Shown: piece by piece, positions 44,703 through 55,566 of the stretch
Layout of the letters: each line of letters starts with the position of its first letter
How positions within the stretch are numbered: the stretch's first letter is position 1
Source of the DNA: Tropicibacter oceani
Lineage (GTDB): Bacteria; Pseudomonadota; Alphaproteobacteria; Rhodobacterales; Rhodobacteraceae
Assembly (NCBI RefSeq): GCF_029958925.1
Contig: NZ_CP124616.1
Span: 2,046,001-2,110,000, forward strand
DNA: 64,000 bases
Reading direction: 5' to 3'
Notes under the pieces: model-generated
Databases searched by the model: none
Seen by the model: the letters and a program-made list of their open reading frames with translations, nothing else
What the model was told of the DNA's origin: nothing
Program-made: the position numbers and the translations under genes

Positions 44703-45896
44703 ATGAGCGAACAGGAAAAACGGACAGCCGGCAAGCGCACCAGACTGGTGCATGGCGGCACCCGCCGCAGCCAGTGGAACGAGGTTTCCGAAGCGGTCTA
44801 CATGACGCAGGGCTTTGTCTATGACACCGCCGAACAGGCCGAGGCGCGCTTTGTCAAAGCCGGGCCTGACGAATTCATCTATGCCCGCTATGGCAACCCG
44901 ACCATGCGCATGTTCGAGGACCGCATCAGCGGCTATCTGGGCTATGAAGATGCCTTTGCCTGCGCGTCCGGAATGGCGGCGGTCAATGGCGCGCTGATGT
45001 CGCTGCTGAAGGCAGGCGACCATGTTGTCGCCTCGCGGGCGCTGTTCGGGTCCTGCCTGTACGTGCTCGAAGACATCCTTGCACGCTTTGGCGTCGAGGT
45101 GACCTTGATCGACGGCACCGACAACGCGGCCTGGGATGCGGCGCTGCGGCCCGATACGCGGCTGGTGTTTCTTGAATCGATCTCGAACCCGACGCTCGAG
45201 GTGATCGACCTGGCGCATGTCTGCAAGGCCGCCCATGCGGTCGGCGCGCTGGTGCTGGTCGATGATGCCATGGCGACCCCGGTGTTTTCCTATGCCCGCG
45301 CCTGCGGCGCTGATCTGGCCATCGTCTCGACCACGAAACACGTGGACGGGCAGGGGCGGATGCTGGGCGGGGTGATCTGCGGCGCGCGCGATCTGATCCG
45401 CGGCCCGATCGAGTCTTACATGAAGCACACCGGCGGGGCGATGAACCCCTTTACCGCATGGACGCACCTCAAGGCGATCGAAACCATGGAGCTGCGCGTT
45501 CGTGCACAGGCCGCCGGGGCGCTGCACTTGGCCGAAACGCTGTCCGGCCACCCCAAGCTGAACGCCGTGCGCTATCCCACCCACAAGGACCATCCGCAGC
45601 ACGCGCTGGCCTGCCGGCAGGCCGAATCCGGCGGCACCGTGCTGGCCTTTGACGTCAAGGGTGGCAAAGAGGCCTGTTTCCGCTTTCTGAACGCGCTTCA
45701 AACCATTGTGATCTCGAACAACTTTGCCGATGCCAAATCCATCGCGACGCATCCCGCCACGACGACCCACCAGCGCCTGCCGCAGGACCAAAAGGACATG
45801 CTGGGTATCACGTCGGGACTGGTGAGGCTTTCGGTCGGGCTTGAGGATGTGCAGGACCTGGTCGACGATATCCTGACGGCGCTTGAGGCGGTCTGA
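44703..45896 (+). CDS. metZ: O-succinylhomoserine sulfhydrylase
   Basis: A 397-aa PLP enzyme of the Cys/Met metabolism family that makes homocysteine from O-succinyl- or O-acetylhomoserine plus sulfide. Key blocks are YARYGNPT, the substrate-PLP loop; CASGMAAVNGAL; SNPTLEVIDLAHVCK; and the Schiff-base Lys212 in VSTTKHVDGQGR. GGAGG stands eight bases before the ATG. It is placed under the SAM-II riboswitch and its terminator. The succinyl preference is the usual assignment for this MetZ form; the acyl donor cannot be read from sequence. Confidence 0.92.
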   Translation: MSEQEKRTAGKRTRLVHGGTRRSQWNEVSEAVYMTQGFVYDTAEQAEARFVKAGPDEFIYARYGNPTMRMFEDRISGYLGYEDAFACASGMAAVNGALMSLLKAGDHVVASRALFGSCLYVLEDILARFGVEVTLIDGTDNAAWDAALRPDTRLVFLESISNPTLEVIDLAHVCKAAHAVGALVLVDDAMATPVFSYARACGADLAIVSTTKHVDGQGRMLGGVICGARDLIRGPIESYMKHTGGAMNPFTAWTHLKAIETMELRVRAQAAGALHLAETLSGHPKLNAVRYPTHKDHPQHALACRQAESGGTVLAFDVKGGKEACFRFLNALQTIVISNNFADAKSIATHPATTTHQRLPQDQKDMLGITSGLVRLSVGLEDVQDLVDDILTALEAV

Positions 45897-46019
45897 CCCG
45901 CTGCTTTCGGAATAATTGATCCGGAGGGTCGTAAAGGGCGTATACTTGTCAGAAGATGGAAATTGGCGATCGCAGTTCCTATCTGTTAACTGAACGACTT
46001 CGGGTAAGGGGAGCTCCCC

Positions 46020-47117
<1,098 letters not shown>

Positions 47118-47152
47118 CGCGGCGCCACACCCGTCACGGAAAGACTGATGAC

Positions 47153-47182
47153 CGCAGCCCCGCCACGGGCTGCGTTTTTTTT
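47153..47182 (+). terminator. intrinsic terminator after folE2
   Basis: CGCAGCCC and GGGCTGCG pair around a 6-nt loop, followed by TTTTTTTT, 36 bp after the folE2 stop. Confidence 0.92.
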
Positions 47183-47351
47183 GTCATGGGGCAGTGGTTT
47201 GCGCGGCGGCTGGCACGAAATCTGGCCGATTGCCTCTGGTTGACCGGCCCGCGCCTGGTCTAATGTCCGGGAAATCGGCGCCGAATGCGGGAATGCCCTG
47301 CGCCCGCGCCGTGCCGCCCGTTGACGCCAGAAACCAAGAGGCCCAAGCCTG

Positions 47352-48659
47352 ATGACAGAAAAACAGCCGCGCAACATCGTGCTGATCAGCCTGGACGACG
47401 CGGTTTCGTTCTGGAAATACAAGACCATTTTCGGCGAAGCCCTGCAAACCCCCAACCTTGACCGTATCTGCGCGCAGTCCACCGGGTTCCATTCCGCCTA
47501 TTGCCAGACCCCGCTGTGCGGCCCTTCGCGTGCCAGTTTCATGTCCGGCAAGACGCCGCACCAGCTTGAGATCTTCGAAAACAAGGTATCGGTCTTTGAC
47601 CGGGTCGCCCCCGAAGACATGTGGCCCTATCGCCTGAAGGAAAACGGCTATTTCTGCTCTTCGGGTGGCAAGGTGCACCATGGCTATCGCCCGCTGGCCC
47701 AGCCCATCCACGAGGTTCTGTATTCAGACGAGCGCAAGGGCTTTCGCATCGATCGGTCGCTGCGTCCCGACATCGAACAAAGGCGCTATGGCGGCCATGC
47801 GGGCGGGCTGGCGACGACCAATCCCAAGGACGACGGCTATTATCACGATGCCCATTCGTCCGAATCCTTCATCGACTTTGTCGAAGGTTTCGACGGCGAG
47901 TCGCCGTTTTACCGCGAGGTCGGGTTTTTCGGGCCGCATGGGCCCTTTATCACGCCCGCGCCCTACAAGGACATGTACACCCTGCGCAATTTCCGGATGC
48001 CCGAGGAATGGCAGGACGGCTATGACGTCAATGATTTCGCCGCCGAGAACATGGGCGAGAATTTCGATTTGTCCAAGCCGCTGCGCTGGCGCAAAAGTGT
48101 GCGGAACTATTTTTCCGCCTTCAGCCATGTCGATCACCATCTGGGGCGGGTCTGGGACGCGCTCAAGGCGTCGCCCTATGCGGACAACACCGTGGTTGTG
48201 ATCCTGTCCGATCACGGTTTTCACCTTGGCGACAAGAACCGGTTTCGCAAGACGTCGCTGTGGGAACAGGTGGCGCGGGTGCCGCTGATCATTCACGACC
48301 CGCAGCAGCCCGTCGCCCGCGAGGTTCACACCCCCGTGGCCTTGATCGACGTCGGGCCGACGGTGATGGACTATACCGGTCTGCCGCCGCTGGCCGATTG
48401 TGTCGGGCAATCGCTGCGCCCGCTGGTCGATGGCGCCCCTGCGCCGGACCGCGCCGTGCCCACCTTTCATTTCGGCAGCGCGGGGATTCGCAAAGGCGAC
48501 TACCGCTTTATCCGCTACGAAGACGGCAGCACCCAGTTGTTCGACGTGCAACAGGACTGGTGGCAATTGCGCAACCTTGGCGAAACGCACCCGGCCTATC
48601 CGGACATGCAGCAGGCGCATCGCGACTGTTGCCGGATATATGGCTTTGACCCGGGCTGA
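47352..48659 (+). CDS. arylsulfatase-like hydrolase (formylglycine type)
   Basis: A 435-aa sulfatase-fold protein. The sulfatase signature TPLCGPSRASFMSG carries Cys56 in C-x-P-S-R, requiring formylglycine modification. IVLISLDDAVSFWKY at the N-terminus holds the metal-binding Asp pair, and VVVILSDHGFHLGDKNRF holds the second Asp-His of the alkaline-phosphatase-like core. No signal peptide, so cytoplasmic or non-classically exported. It is distinct from betC (different spacing and tail) and stands alone after folE2's terminator. Its sulfate-ester substrate is unknown. Confidence 0.85.
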   Translation: MTEKQPRNIVLISLDDAVSFWKYKTIFGEALQTPNLDRICAQSTGFHSAYCQTPLCGPSRASFMSGKTPHQLEIFENKVSVFDRVAPEDMWPYRLKENGYFCSSGGKVHHGYRPLAQPIHEVLYSDERKGFRIDRSLRPDIEQRRYGGHAGGLATTNPKDDGYYHDAHSSESFIDFVEGFDGESPFYREVGFFGPHGPFITPAPYKDMYTLRNFRMPEEWQDGYDVNDFAAENMGENFDLSKPLRWRKSVRNYFSAFSHVDHHLGRVWDALKASPYADNTVVVILSDHGFHLGDKNRFRKTSLWEQVARVPLIIHDPQQPVAREVHTPVALIDVGPTVMDYTGLPPLADCVGQSLRPLVDGAPAPDRAVPTFHFGSAGIRKGDYRFIRYEDGSTQLFDVQQDWWQLRNLGETHPAYPDMQQAHRDCCRIYGFDPG

Positions 48660-48811
48660 GCGGCCCGCGCGCGGCGCTGCGCGCGCCCGAATACAAGGCG
48701 CCGGGTGGCAATAATCCGCGCGATCGGGGGGATTTCATCAATTCCTCACCGAATCCGTGCCATACTGCCCCGATGGGAGGAAACCGATTGTCCAACAGGA
48801 GGTTTCCGGAA

Positions 48812-49036
48812 ATGCCACGACACAACGTTCAGATCGGAATGGGGCACGCATCCCTTTCGACAAAGATCGACAGCTATTTTCTGTCCATTGGTTTGGGGTT
48901 CAACCCCGCCGCCCTGCGCAAGGCGCGCCTGCGCGAAATCATCTTGCTGGAAACCGCCAGTGATGCGGAACTTGCCGATATGGGGCTGGATCGGGACGGC
49001 ATCCTGCCGCATGTCTTTCGCGACCTGCTGGCCTGA
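48812..49036 (+). CDS. DUF1127-like small protein
   Basis: A 74-aa protein. Its C-terminal 45 residues (ALRKARLREIILLETASDAE then LADMGLDRDGIL) follow the DUF1127 pattern of a basic helix and L-ADMGL turn. AGGAGG (48797-48802) lies nine bases before the ATG at 48812; a reading from 48773 is possible but lacks it. Unlike the second DUF1127 gene at 58010-58228, no CCUCCUCCC hairpins follow it. DUF1127 proteins act in RNA turnover or stress adaptation in some alphaproteobacteria. Confidence 0.6.
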   Translation: MPRHNVQIGMGHASLSTKIDSYFLSIGLGFNPAALRKARLREIILLETASDAELADMGLDRDGILPHVFRDLLA

Positions 49037-49151
49037 CGTGCCGGAACCTGCGTCCGGGCGCCGCAGCCAAGGGGCAGGGGCGGGGTTTTCGGGCGCTTTG
49101 CTGCTTGGCCCGGCTTGACACCTTTGCGCGCTGGGGCCAACCCTGCGCCTT

Positions 49152-50600
49152 ATGTTCGATATTCGCCCTGTCGCCTATGTGATCGGCCTGCTTGTGGCCT
49201 GTCTGGGCGCGACCATGATCCTGCCCATGCTTGTGGACATCGCCGAAGGGCGGGGCCATTGGCCGGTCTTTTTCGAAAGCGCCGTGATCACCATCCTGTC
49301 GGGCGGCTTGACGGCGCTGGCCTGCCGCAACGCGGTCAAGGAAGGGCTGACCATCCAGCAGACCTTTCTGCTGACCACCGGCGTCTGGGCCGCGCTGCCG
49401 GTGTTCGGGGCGCTGCCCTTTGTGCTGGGGGCCACCGACGCCAGCTTTACCGATGCCTATTTCGAGGCAATGTCGGGGCTGACCACCACCGGCTCCACGG
49501 TCTTTACCGGGCTCGACAGCCTGCCCAAGGGTATCCTGCTGTGGCGCGGGCTGCTGCAATGGCTGGGCGGGATCGGCATCATCGTCGTGGCCATGGTCTT
49601 TCTGCCCGAACTGCGCGTCGGCGGCATGCAGATCTTTCGATCCGAAGCCTTTGATACCATGGGCAAGATCCTGCCGCGGGCGACCCAGATCTCGTCCTCG
49701 ATCTCGACGATCTACGTGTCCTTGACGCTGATGTGCACCGCGGCCTATCTGATGACGGGGATGAACGCCTTTGATGCTTCGGTTCATGCGCTGACGACGA
49801 TTTCGACCGGGGGGTTTTCCAACTATGACGCCTCGTTCGGGATGTTTTCTGGTTCGGCGGAATATGTCGCCTCGGTCTTCATGATCCTCGCGGCCTTGCC
49901 ATTCGTGCGCTACGTGCAGCTTGTCGGGGGCAATCAGACCGCGCTGTTCCGTGACAGCCAGGTGCGGGCCTTTTTGATGACCATCGGCGTGCTGGTCGCC
50001 ATCGCCTGGTCGATCCTGTTCTTCATCTTTCCCCATGACCACGAACAGGCGCTTCGCGAGGCGTTGTTCAACATCACCTCGATCATTTCGGGCACCGGCT
50101 ATGCCAGCGTGGATTACATGCAGTGGGGGTCTTTCCTGATCATGCTGTTCTTTTTCATCGGCCTGATCGGGGGCTGCGCCGGATCGACCGCCTGTTCGGT
50201 CAAGATTTTCCGCTATCAACTGCTGTTCGCCTCGGTCAAGGTTCAGCTTCGGCGCATCTATTCGCCGCACGGCGTCTTTACCCCGCGCTTCGAGGGCCGC
50301 CCGGTTACCGACGAAGTCCTGCGTTCGGTCATGTCCTTTTTCGTGTTCTTCGTGGTGTCGCTGGGGGTCCTGTCGGTCGGTCTGGCCCTGACCGGGCTTG
50401 ATTTCATCACCTCGGTGTCGGGGGCCGCCACGGCGATCGCCAATATCGGCCCCGGCCTTGGCGATCAGATCGGGCCGGCGGGCAATTTCGCCGGGTTGAA
50501 CGACACGGCGAAATGGATGCTGAGCTTTGCCATGCTGACCGGACGGCTCGAGGTTTTGGCGGTCTTTGCCCTGTTCACTGTCCGATTCTGGAGGGGATGA
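49152..50600 (+). CDS. trkH: TrkH-family potassium uptake subunit
   Basis: A 482-aa membrane protein with four M1-P-M2-like pore repeats. Selectivity-filter-like loops are seen at GLTTTGSTVFTGL, ALTTISTGGFSN, SIISGTGYASVDY and TAIANIGPGLGD. The final part (residues 400-482) is hydrophobic. It is the K+-translocating partner of a TrkA/RCK regulator, which is not adjacent. Its stop overlaps the start of the following decarboxylase by four bases (ATGA). ATG 49152. Confidence 0.92.
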   Translation: MFDIRPVAYVIGLLVACLGATMILPMLVDIAEGRGHWPVFFESAVITILSGGLTALACRNAVKEGLTIQQTFLLTTGVWAALPVFGALPFVLGATDASFTDAYFEAMSGLTTTGSTVFTGLDSLPKGILLWRGLLQWLGGIGIIVVAMVFLPELRVGGMQIFRSEAFDTMGKILPRATQISSSISTIYVSLTLMCTAAYLMTGMNAFDASVHALTTISTGGFSNYDASFGMFSGSAEYVASVFMILAALPFVRYVQLVGGNQTALFRDSQVRAFLMTIGVLVAIAWSILFFIFPHDHEQALREALFNITSIISGTGYASVDYMQWGSFLIMLFFFIGLIGGCAGSTACSVKIFRYQLLFASVKVQLRRIYSPHGVFTPRFEGRPVTDEVLRSVMSFFVFFVVSLGVLSVGLALTGLDFITSVSGAATAIANIGPGLGDQIGPAGNFAGLNDTAKWMLSFAMLTGRLEVLAVFALFTVRFWRG

Positions 50601-52186
50601 TGCAAAAACCACTGGGGGCGCAGATTTCCCACATGCTCAAGGCGCGCGAGGTCGAGGTGATCTTCGGCATTCCCGGCGTGCACAACGTCGAGATGTACCG
50701 CGGCATCGAAGAGGCCGGGATCACCCATATCCTGGCCCGGCACGAACAGGGCGCGGCCTTCATGGCCGATGGCTATGCCCGCGCCACGGGTCGGCCCGGG
50801 GTCTGTTACCTGATCACCGGTCCGGGGTTCGTGAACGCCATGACCGGGCTGGGGCAGGCCTATTCCGACAGCGTTCCGGTGCTGGCGCTGGCCTCGTGCC
50901 TTGATGAAACCTCGGCCCGGCGTGGCCAGTTGCACCAGATGCTGGATCAGCGCGGGGCGGGGGCCACGGTCTGCGATTGGTCGCACGAGGCGCGCAGCGC
51001 CCCCGCCGCCTATGCGCTTATCGACCGGGCCCTGTCGGAATTCGCCTCACGGCGGCCGCGGCCCAAGGCGGTTCATGTGCCGATCGACCTGCTGGGCGCG
51101 TTGGCCGATGCCGCGCCACAGGGGCCGGTCAGCGTGCCAAGGGCGCAGGCATCGCAGGACGCGCTTTATGCGGCGATCAAGGCGGTGCTGGCGGCGCGCA
51201 AACCGCTGTTCGTCTTTGGCGGCGGGGCGCTGTCCGCGGCCGGTTTCATCCCTGACGTGCTGCGCCAGACCGGCGCGGCGGCCTTTACCACCTATGCCGG
51301 GCGCGGCCTTGTGCCGGCGGATCACCCGCTGCTGTTCGGCTCGTACCTTGCGCGCGAAGGCAGCGCGCGTATCGCGGCGCAGGCCGACCTTGTGATCGCC
51401 ATCGGCACCGAGCTGTCCGAGGTGGACCTGTGGCGCGACAGTCTGGGCCATCACTGCCCGATGATCCGTGTCGACATCGACGCAGAGGTGTTGGCGCAAT
51501 GCGGCCCCCGCGACATGCCGATCCAGGCCGAGGCGGGGGCGTTCCTGCAGGCCATGTCCATCGCCATCCCGGCCCGCACCGAGGACCGCGCGCCCTGTTG
51601 GGACGCGGCCGAGGTGGCCGCCACACGCGCCCATTGGCGCGCCGAGATCCGCGCTGAACGCCCCGGCATCGTCGAAGTGACCGAGGCTTTGCAGGCCGTC
51701 ATGCCGGACAACGCGATGATCTATTCCGACATGACGCAATTCGCCTACGGCGCGAAAGAGGTCTGGGACATGCCGCGCCCGGGCCACTGGCACCACCCTT
51801 ACGGCTTTGGCACGCTGGGCTATGCGCTGCCTGCCGCCATCGGCGGGGCGGTGGCGCGCCCCGGCCTGCCGACCTGCGCGATCCTGGGCGATTACGGGCT
51901 GCAATACACCCTGCCGGAACTGGGAACGGCGGTGGAACTGGGGCTGAGCCTGCCGATCCTGCTGTGGGACAACGGCAAGCTGGGCGAGATCGAGGACAGC
52001 ATGGTGCGCAGCCAGATCGCGCCGAATGCCGTCGTGGCCCGCAACCCGGATTTCCTGGCGATGGCGCGGGCTTACTGCGCAAAGGCCGCAGAACCGGCCA
52101 CCCTGTCCGAGCTGCGCGAAACCCTGCTGCGCGCTTTCACCGCCGGATGTCCGACGGTGATCCGGATGACCCCGGGCATGGTCTGA
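50597..52186 (+). CDS. thiamine-diphosphate-dependent 2-oxoacid decarboxylase (AruI-like)
   Basis: A 529-aa ThDP enzyme of the acetolactate-synthase/pyruvate-decarboxylase superfamily. The catalytic Glu50 is in HILARHEQGAAFMADGYARA, and the ThDP/Mg2+ motif is ILGDYGLQYTLPELG to WDNGKLGEIE. The overall pattern and length resemble 5-guanidino-2-oxopentanoate decarboxylase (AruI) of the arginine-transaminase route, but acetolactate synthase-like and other decarboxylase assignments are possible. It begins at ATGATG, overlapping the trkH stop (ATGA), so the two are translationally coupled, an unusual pairing. Confidence 0.65.
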   Translation: MMQKPLGAQISHMLKAREVEVIFGIPGVHNVEMYRGIEEAGITHILARHEQGAAFMADGYARATGRPGVCYLITGPGFVNAMTGLGQAYSDSVPVLALASCLDETSARRGQLHQMLDQRGAGATVCDWSHEARSAPAAYALIDRALSEFASRRPRPKAVHVPIDLLGALADAAPQGPVSVPRAQASQDALYAAIKAVLAARKPLFVFGGGALSAAGFIPDVLRQTGAAAFTTYAGRGLVPADHPLLFGSYLAREGSARIAAQADLVIAIGTELSEVDLWRDSLGHHCPMIRVDIDAEVLAQCGPRDMPIQAEAGAFLQAMSIAIPARTEDRAPCWDAAEVAATRAHWRAEIRAERPGIVEVTEALQAVMPDNAMIYSDMTQFAYGAKEVWDMPRPGHWHHPYGFGTLGYALPAAIGGAVARPGLPTCAILGDYGLQYTLPELGTAVELGLSLPILLWDNGKLGEIEDSMVRSQIAPNAVVARNPDFLAMARAYCAKAAEPATLSELRETLLRAFTAGCPTVIRMTPGMV

Positions 52187-52251
52187 ACGAAGGTCTGCCG
52201 CGCCAGAGAAGGACCAGTAGGATGGGCCATGACCCATCCTACCGCATTCCG

Positions 52252-55200
52252 TCAGCCGATTTCGGCCAGGCGGGCCAGCGCCTCTTTCAGCTGGGCCTCT
52301 TCCTCTTCGCGTGCGGCCAGGTTGGCCTGGGTTTCCTCGACCACCTCGGGCGGGGCGCTTTCGGCGAACTTGGGGTTGTTCAGACGCCCGCGCAATCCGC
52401 CCAATTCCTTGGCCAGCTTGCCCAGCGTCTTTTCCAACCGCGCCTTTTCCTCGCCCACGTCGATGATATCCGCCAGCGGCAGACCAAAGGTGGCGCCGCC
52501 AACCGGGACGGTTACGCAGCCCTTGGGGAAATCAGCCACATTTTCAAGGCTTTCGATCCGGGCCAGGCGCTTGATCAGCGTTTCATTGCGGTCCCATGCG
52601 CCCTGTTCGCCTTCGCCGATCTGGGTGACCAGCATCGGCACATACAGCCCCGCCGGCACGTGCATCTGCGCGCGCGCCGAGCGGACGCCTTCGATCACCG
52701 CGATGACCCAGTTCATTTCCGCATCGGCGGCCGGGTCCAGCAGTTCACTGCCATAGGTCGGCCAATCGGCGTGCACCAGCATCTTCTGGCGGCTTCCCAG
52801 CGCGCTCCACAGCTCTTCGGTGATGAAGGGCATGATCGGGTGCAGCAGGATCAGGCACTGGTCGATCACCCAGGCCATGGTGTCGCGGGTTTCGGCCACG
52901 ATGGCCTCGTCCTTGCTGTCGAACAGCGGTTTGGAGAATTCCAGATACCAGTCGCAGACCTTGCCCCAGACAAAGGCATAAAGCCCGTTGGCCGCATCGT
53001 TGAAGCGGTATTCCGCCAGCGCCAGATCGACCGTTTCGCGCACCTTGGCGGTTTCGCCCAGGATCCAGCGGTTCAGCGTGGCCGAGGGCTGCGGGATCGT
53101 CCCGTCCGAGCCGACCGCGCCGTTCATTTCGGCAAAGCGCGCGGCGTTCCACAACTTGGTGCCAAAGTTGCGATACCCGGTGATGCGATCCACCGACAGC
53201 TTCAGCACGCCGCCGATGGACGCCATCGAGGCATTGGTGAAACGCAGCGCGTCGGCGCCGTATTCGTCAATGATCTCAAGCGGATCAATGACGTTTCCGG
53301 TGGTTTTGGACATCTTCTTGCCCTTCTCGTCGCGGACAAGCTGGTGCAGATAGACGGTGTGGAACGGGATCTTGTCGACCACCGCCAGCTGCATCATGAT
53401 CATCCGGGCGACCCAGAAGAACAGGATATCCTGACCGGTGATCAGCACATCGGTGGGGAAAAAGCGTTTCAGTTCCTCGGTGTCCTCGGGCCAGCCCAGC
53501 GTGCCGATGGGCCACAGGCCGGAACTGAACCAGGTGTCCAGCACGTCGCTGTCGCGCCAGATCGGATAGATCAGCTTTGTCGGGTCCTGATCCTGCGCTT
53601 CGTACTCGGCCAGGCTTTCGGCAAAGGCCTGCACCGCGGCGGCGCGGTCCGCGACCTCGATCACGCGGGCATGGTTCAGCGGTGTCGGCAAGGTGGCCAG
53701 CACATCGTTGAACTGCGCCGTGACCGTATCGAAATCAGGCGCGGCGTGGTGGCGTTCGTCGCCCAGCAGCAGCTTTTGCTCCAGCAGCAGGCGGCCCATT
53801 TCAACAAGGTCCAGCGCGCCGTCGCCTTCGTCATCGACAAAGCCTTCGCCCGACAGGTCAAAGCCATACCAGACCGGGATCTGGTGGCCCCACCACAGCT
53901 GGCGGGAAATGCACCAGGGCTCGATGTTCTCGAGCCAGTGGTAATAGGTCTTTTCGCCGCTTTCGGGGATGATCTTGATGTCGCCATTGCGCACCGCGTC
54001 CAGCGCCGGGCCAACGACCTTTTCGGCGTCGACGAACCACTGGTCGGTCAGCATGGGTTCAATCACCACCTTCGAGCGGTCGCCAAAGGGCTGCATGATC
54101 GGCTTGGCCTCGACCAGCGGGACGGGGACCACGGGCGGTTCTTCCTCGCCCTTTTTCAGCTTTGGCCTGGGGCCAAGGCGCGGATCGTCCGAGGTGGTCA
54201 TCACCGCCAGGCCCTCTTCGGTGATCTCGCGGATCACCGCCTCGCGTGCTTCGAACCGGTCCAGACCGCGCAGGTGGTCGGGCACCAAGTTGATGGCGTC
54301 GGCTTCGGTTTCGGTCAGGGTCCGCTTGCCCTGGGCGACCTCCATGGCGATTTGCGCCGCCTCGGCATAGGGGGCGCCGTCGGCGCGCATCTGGCCGCGG
54401 GTGTCCATCAGGCGGTACATCGGGATGCCGCCGCGTTTCGCCACCTGATAGTCGTTGAAATCATGCGCGCCGGTGATCTTGACCGCGCCCGAGCCGAAAT
54501 CCGGATCGGGGTATTCATCGGTGATGATCGGGATCAGGCGGCGATGTTCCTTCGGCCCCACGGGGATTTCGCACAGCTTGCCGACGATGGGGGCATAGCG
54601 TTCATCGGTGGTGAACACGGCCACCGCGCCGTCGCCCAGCATGGTTTCAGGGCGCGTCGTGGCGATCGAGATGTAATCGCGCTCTTCTTCCAGCACGACA
54701 TTCCCGTCCTCGTCCTTTTCGACGTAGGTGTAGGTCACGCCATCGGCCAGCGGGTACTTGAAGTGCCACATGTGGCCCGCGACTTCGATGTTCTCGACCT
54801 CGAGATCGGAAATCGCCGTTTCGAAATGCGGGTCCCAGTTGACCAGCCGCTTGCCGCGATAGATCAGGCCCTTTTCGTACATGTCGACGAAAACCTTGAT
54901 CACCGCGTCGTGGAAATTGCCCTTGCTGTCGGCCTCGGGGGCGCCGGGGGCACCGGACATGGTAAAGGCGTTGCGGTCCCAGTCACAGCTGTCGCCCAGC
55001 CGCTTCATCTGGTCGATGATCGTGCCGCCGTACTGCGTCTTCCAGTCCCAGACATGGCCCAGGAATTCGTCGCGCGCCATGTCGCGGCGGGCAAGCCCCT
55101 GTTCCGCCTTCAGTTTCTTTTCGACCTGAAGCTGGGTTGCGATGCCGGCGTGGTCCTGCCCGGGCTGCCACAGCGTGTCAAAGCCGCGCATCCGGTGCCA

Positions 55201-55401
55201 GCGCACGAGGATATCCATAAGCGTGTGGTTGAAGGCGTGGCCCACATGCAGCGCGCCGGTCACGTTGGGCGGCGGCAGCATGATGCAAAAGCTTTCATCC
55301 CGCGACTTGTTGGCCCCGGCGCGAAACGCGCCCGCCTTTTCCCAAGCCTCGGAAATCCGAGGTTCCGCGGTCTTCGCGTCGAAACTTTTGTCCATCGCCA
55401 T
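52252..55401 (-). CDS. valS: valyl-tRNA synthetase
   Basis: A 1049-aa class I aminoacyl-tRNA synthetase charging tRNA-Val. The ATP motif is [20 protein letters not shown] (HVGH, residues 52-55) and the KMSKS-type motif is [17 protein letters not shown]. The CP1 editing domain lies between, and the last 70 residues form the ValRS coiled coil ([20 protein letters not shown]). The start is taken as MAMDKSFD (ATG 55401), with 76 upstream open codons rejected as unlike ValRS. Other strand shows a long spurious frame. Confidence 0.96.
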   Translation of the reverse strand: MAMDKSFDAKTAEPRISEAWEKAGAFRAGANKSRDESFCIMLPPPNVTGALHVGHAFNHTLMDILVRWHRMRGFDTLWQPGQDHAGIATQLQVEKKLKAEQGLARRDMARDEFLGHVWDWKTQYGGTIIDQMKRLGDSCDWDRNAFTMSGAPGAPEADSKGNFHDAVIKVFVDMYEKGLIYRGKRLVNWDPHFETAISDLEVENIEVAGHMWHFKYPLADGVTYTYVEKDEDGNVVLEEERDYISIATTRPETMLGDGAVAVFTTDERYAPIVGKLCEIPVGPKEHRRLIPIITDEYPDPDFGSGAVKITGAHDFNDYQVAKRGGIPMYRLMDTRGQMRADGAPYAEAAQIAMEVAQGKRTLTETEADAINLVPDHLRGLDRFEAREAVIREITEEGLAVMTTSDDPRLGPRPKLKKGEEEPPVVPVPLVEAKPIMQPFGDRSKVVIEPMLTDQWFVDAEKVVGPALDAVRNGDIKIIPESGEKTYYHWLENIEPWCISRQLWWGHQIPVWYGFDLSGEGFVDDEGDGALDLVEMGRLLLEQKLLLGDERHHAAPDFDTVTAQFNDVLATLPTPLNHARVIEVADRAAAVQAFAESLAEYEAQDQDPTKLIYPIWRDSDVLDTWFSSGLWPIGTLGWPEDTEELKRFFPTDVLITGQDILFFWVARMIMMQLAVVDKIPFHTVYLHQLVRDEKGKKMSKTTGNVIDPLEIIDEYGADALRFTNASMASIGGVLKLSVDRITGYRNFGTKLWNAARFAEMNGAVGSDGTIPQPSATLNRWILGETAKVRETVDLALAEYRFNDAANGLYAFVWGKVCDWYLEFSKPLFDSKDEAIVAETRDTMAWVIDQCLILLHPIMPFITEELWSALGSRQKMLVHADWPTYGSELLDPAADAEMNWVIAVIEGVRSARAQMHVPAGLYVPMLVTQIGEGEQGAWDRNETLIKRLARIESLENVADFPKGCVTVPVGGATFGLPLADIIDVGEEKARLEKTLGKLAKELGGLRGRLNNPKFAESAPPEVVEETQANLAAREEEEAQLKEALARLAEIG

Positions 55402-55566
55402 CGTCTTTGATCCCGTCTGAGTTCTGCCTTCGCAGATACCGGGATGACAGGCGGATTGGAAGGGGCCAATGCCGCCGGGTGGGCCCGCGAGGGGCTTGAT
55501 TTGGCCCAAATCAGGCGTGACCCTTGCAAGGACGCAAGGCAAGGCTGCGCAACAAGGAACACAGGC

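Noticed and set aside
45897-46019. THF-type riboswitch upstream of folE2
   Set aside because: No match by eye to the folE/THF-II or THF-I core; only the short palindrome at the SD is visible.
51964-55410. 1148-codon plus-strand frame opposite valS
   Set aside because: The minus strand encodes complete valyl-tRNA synthetase with its catalytic motifs. The opposing frame is a His/Gln/Arg-rich shadow caused by high GC in the third position.
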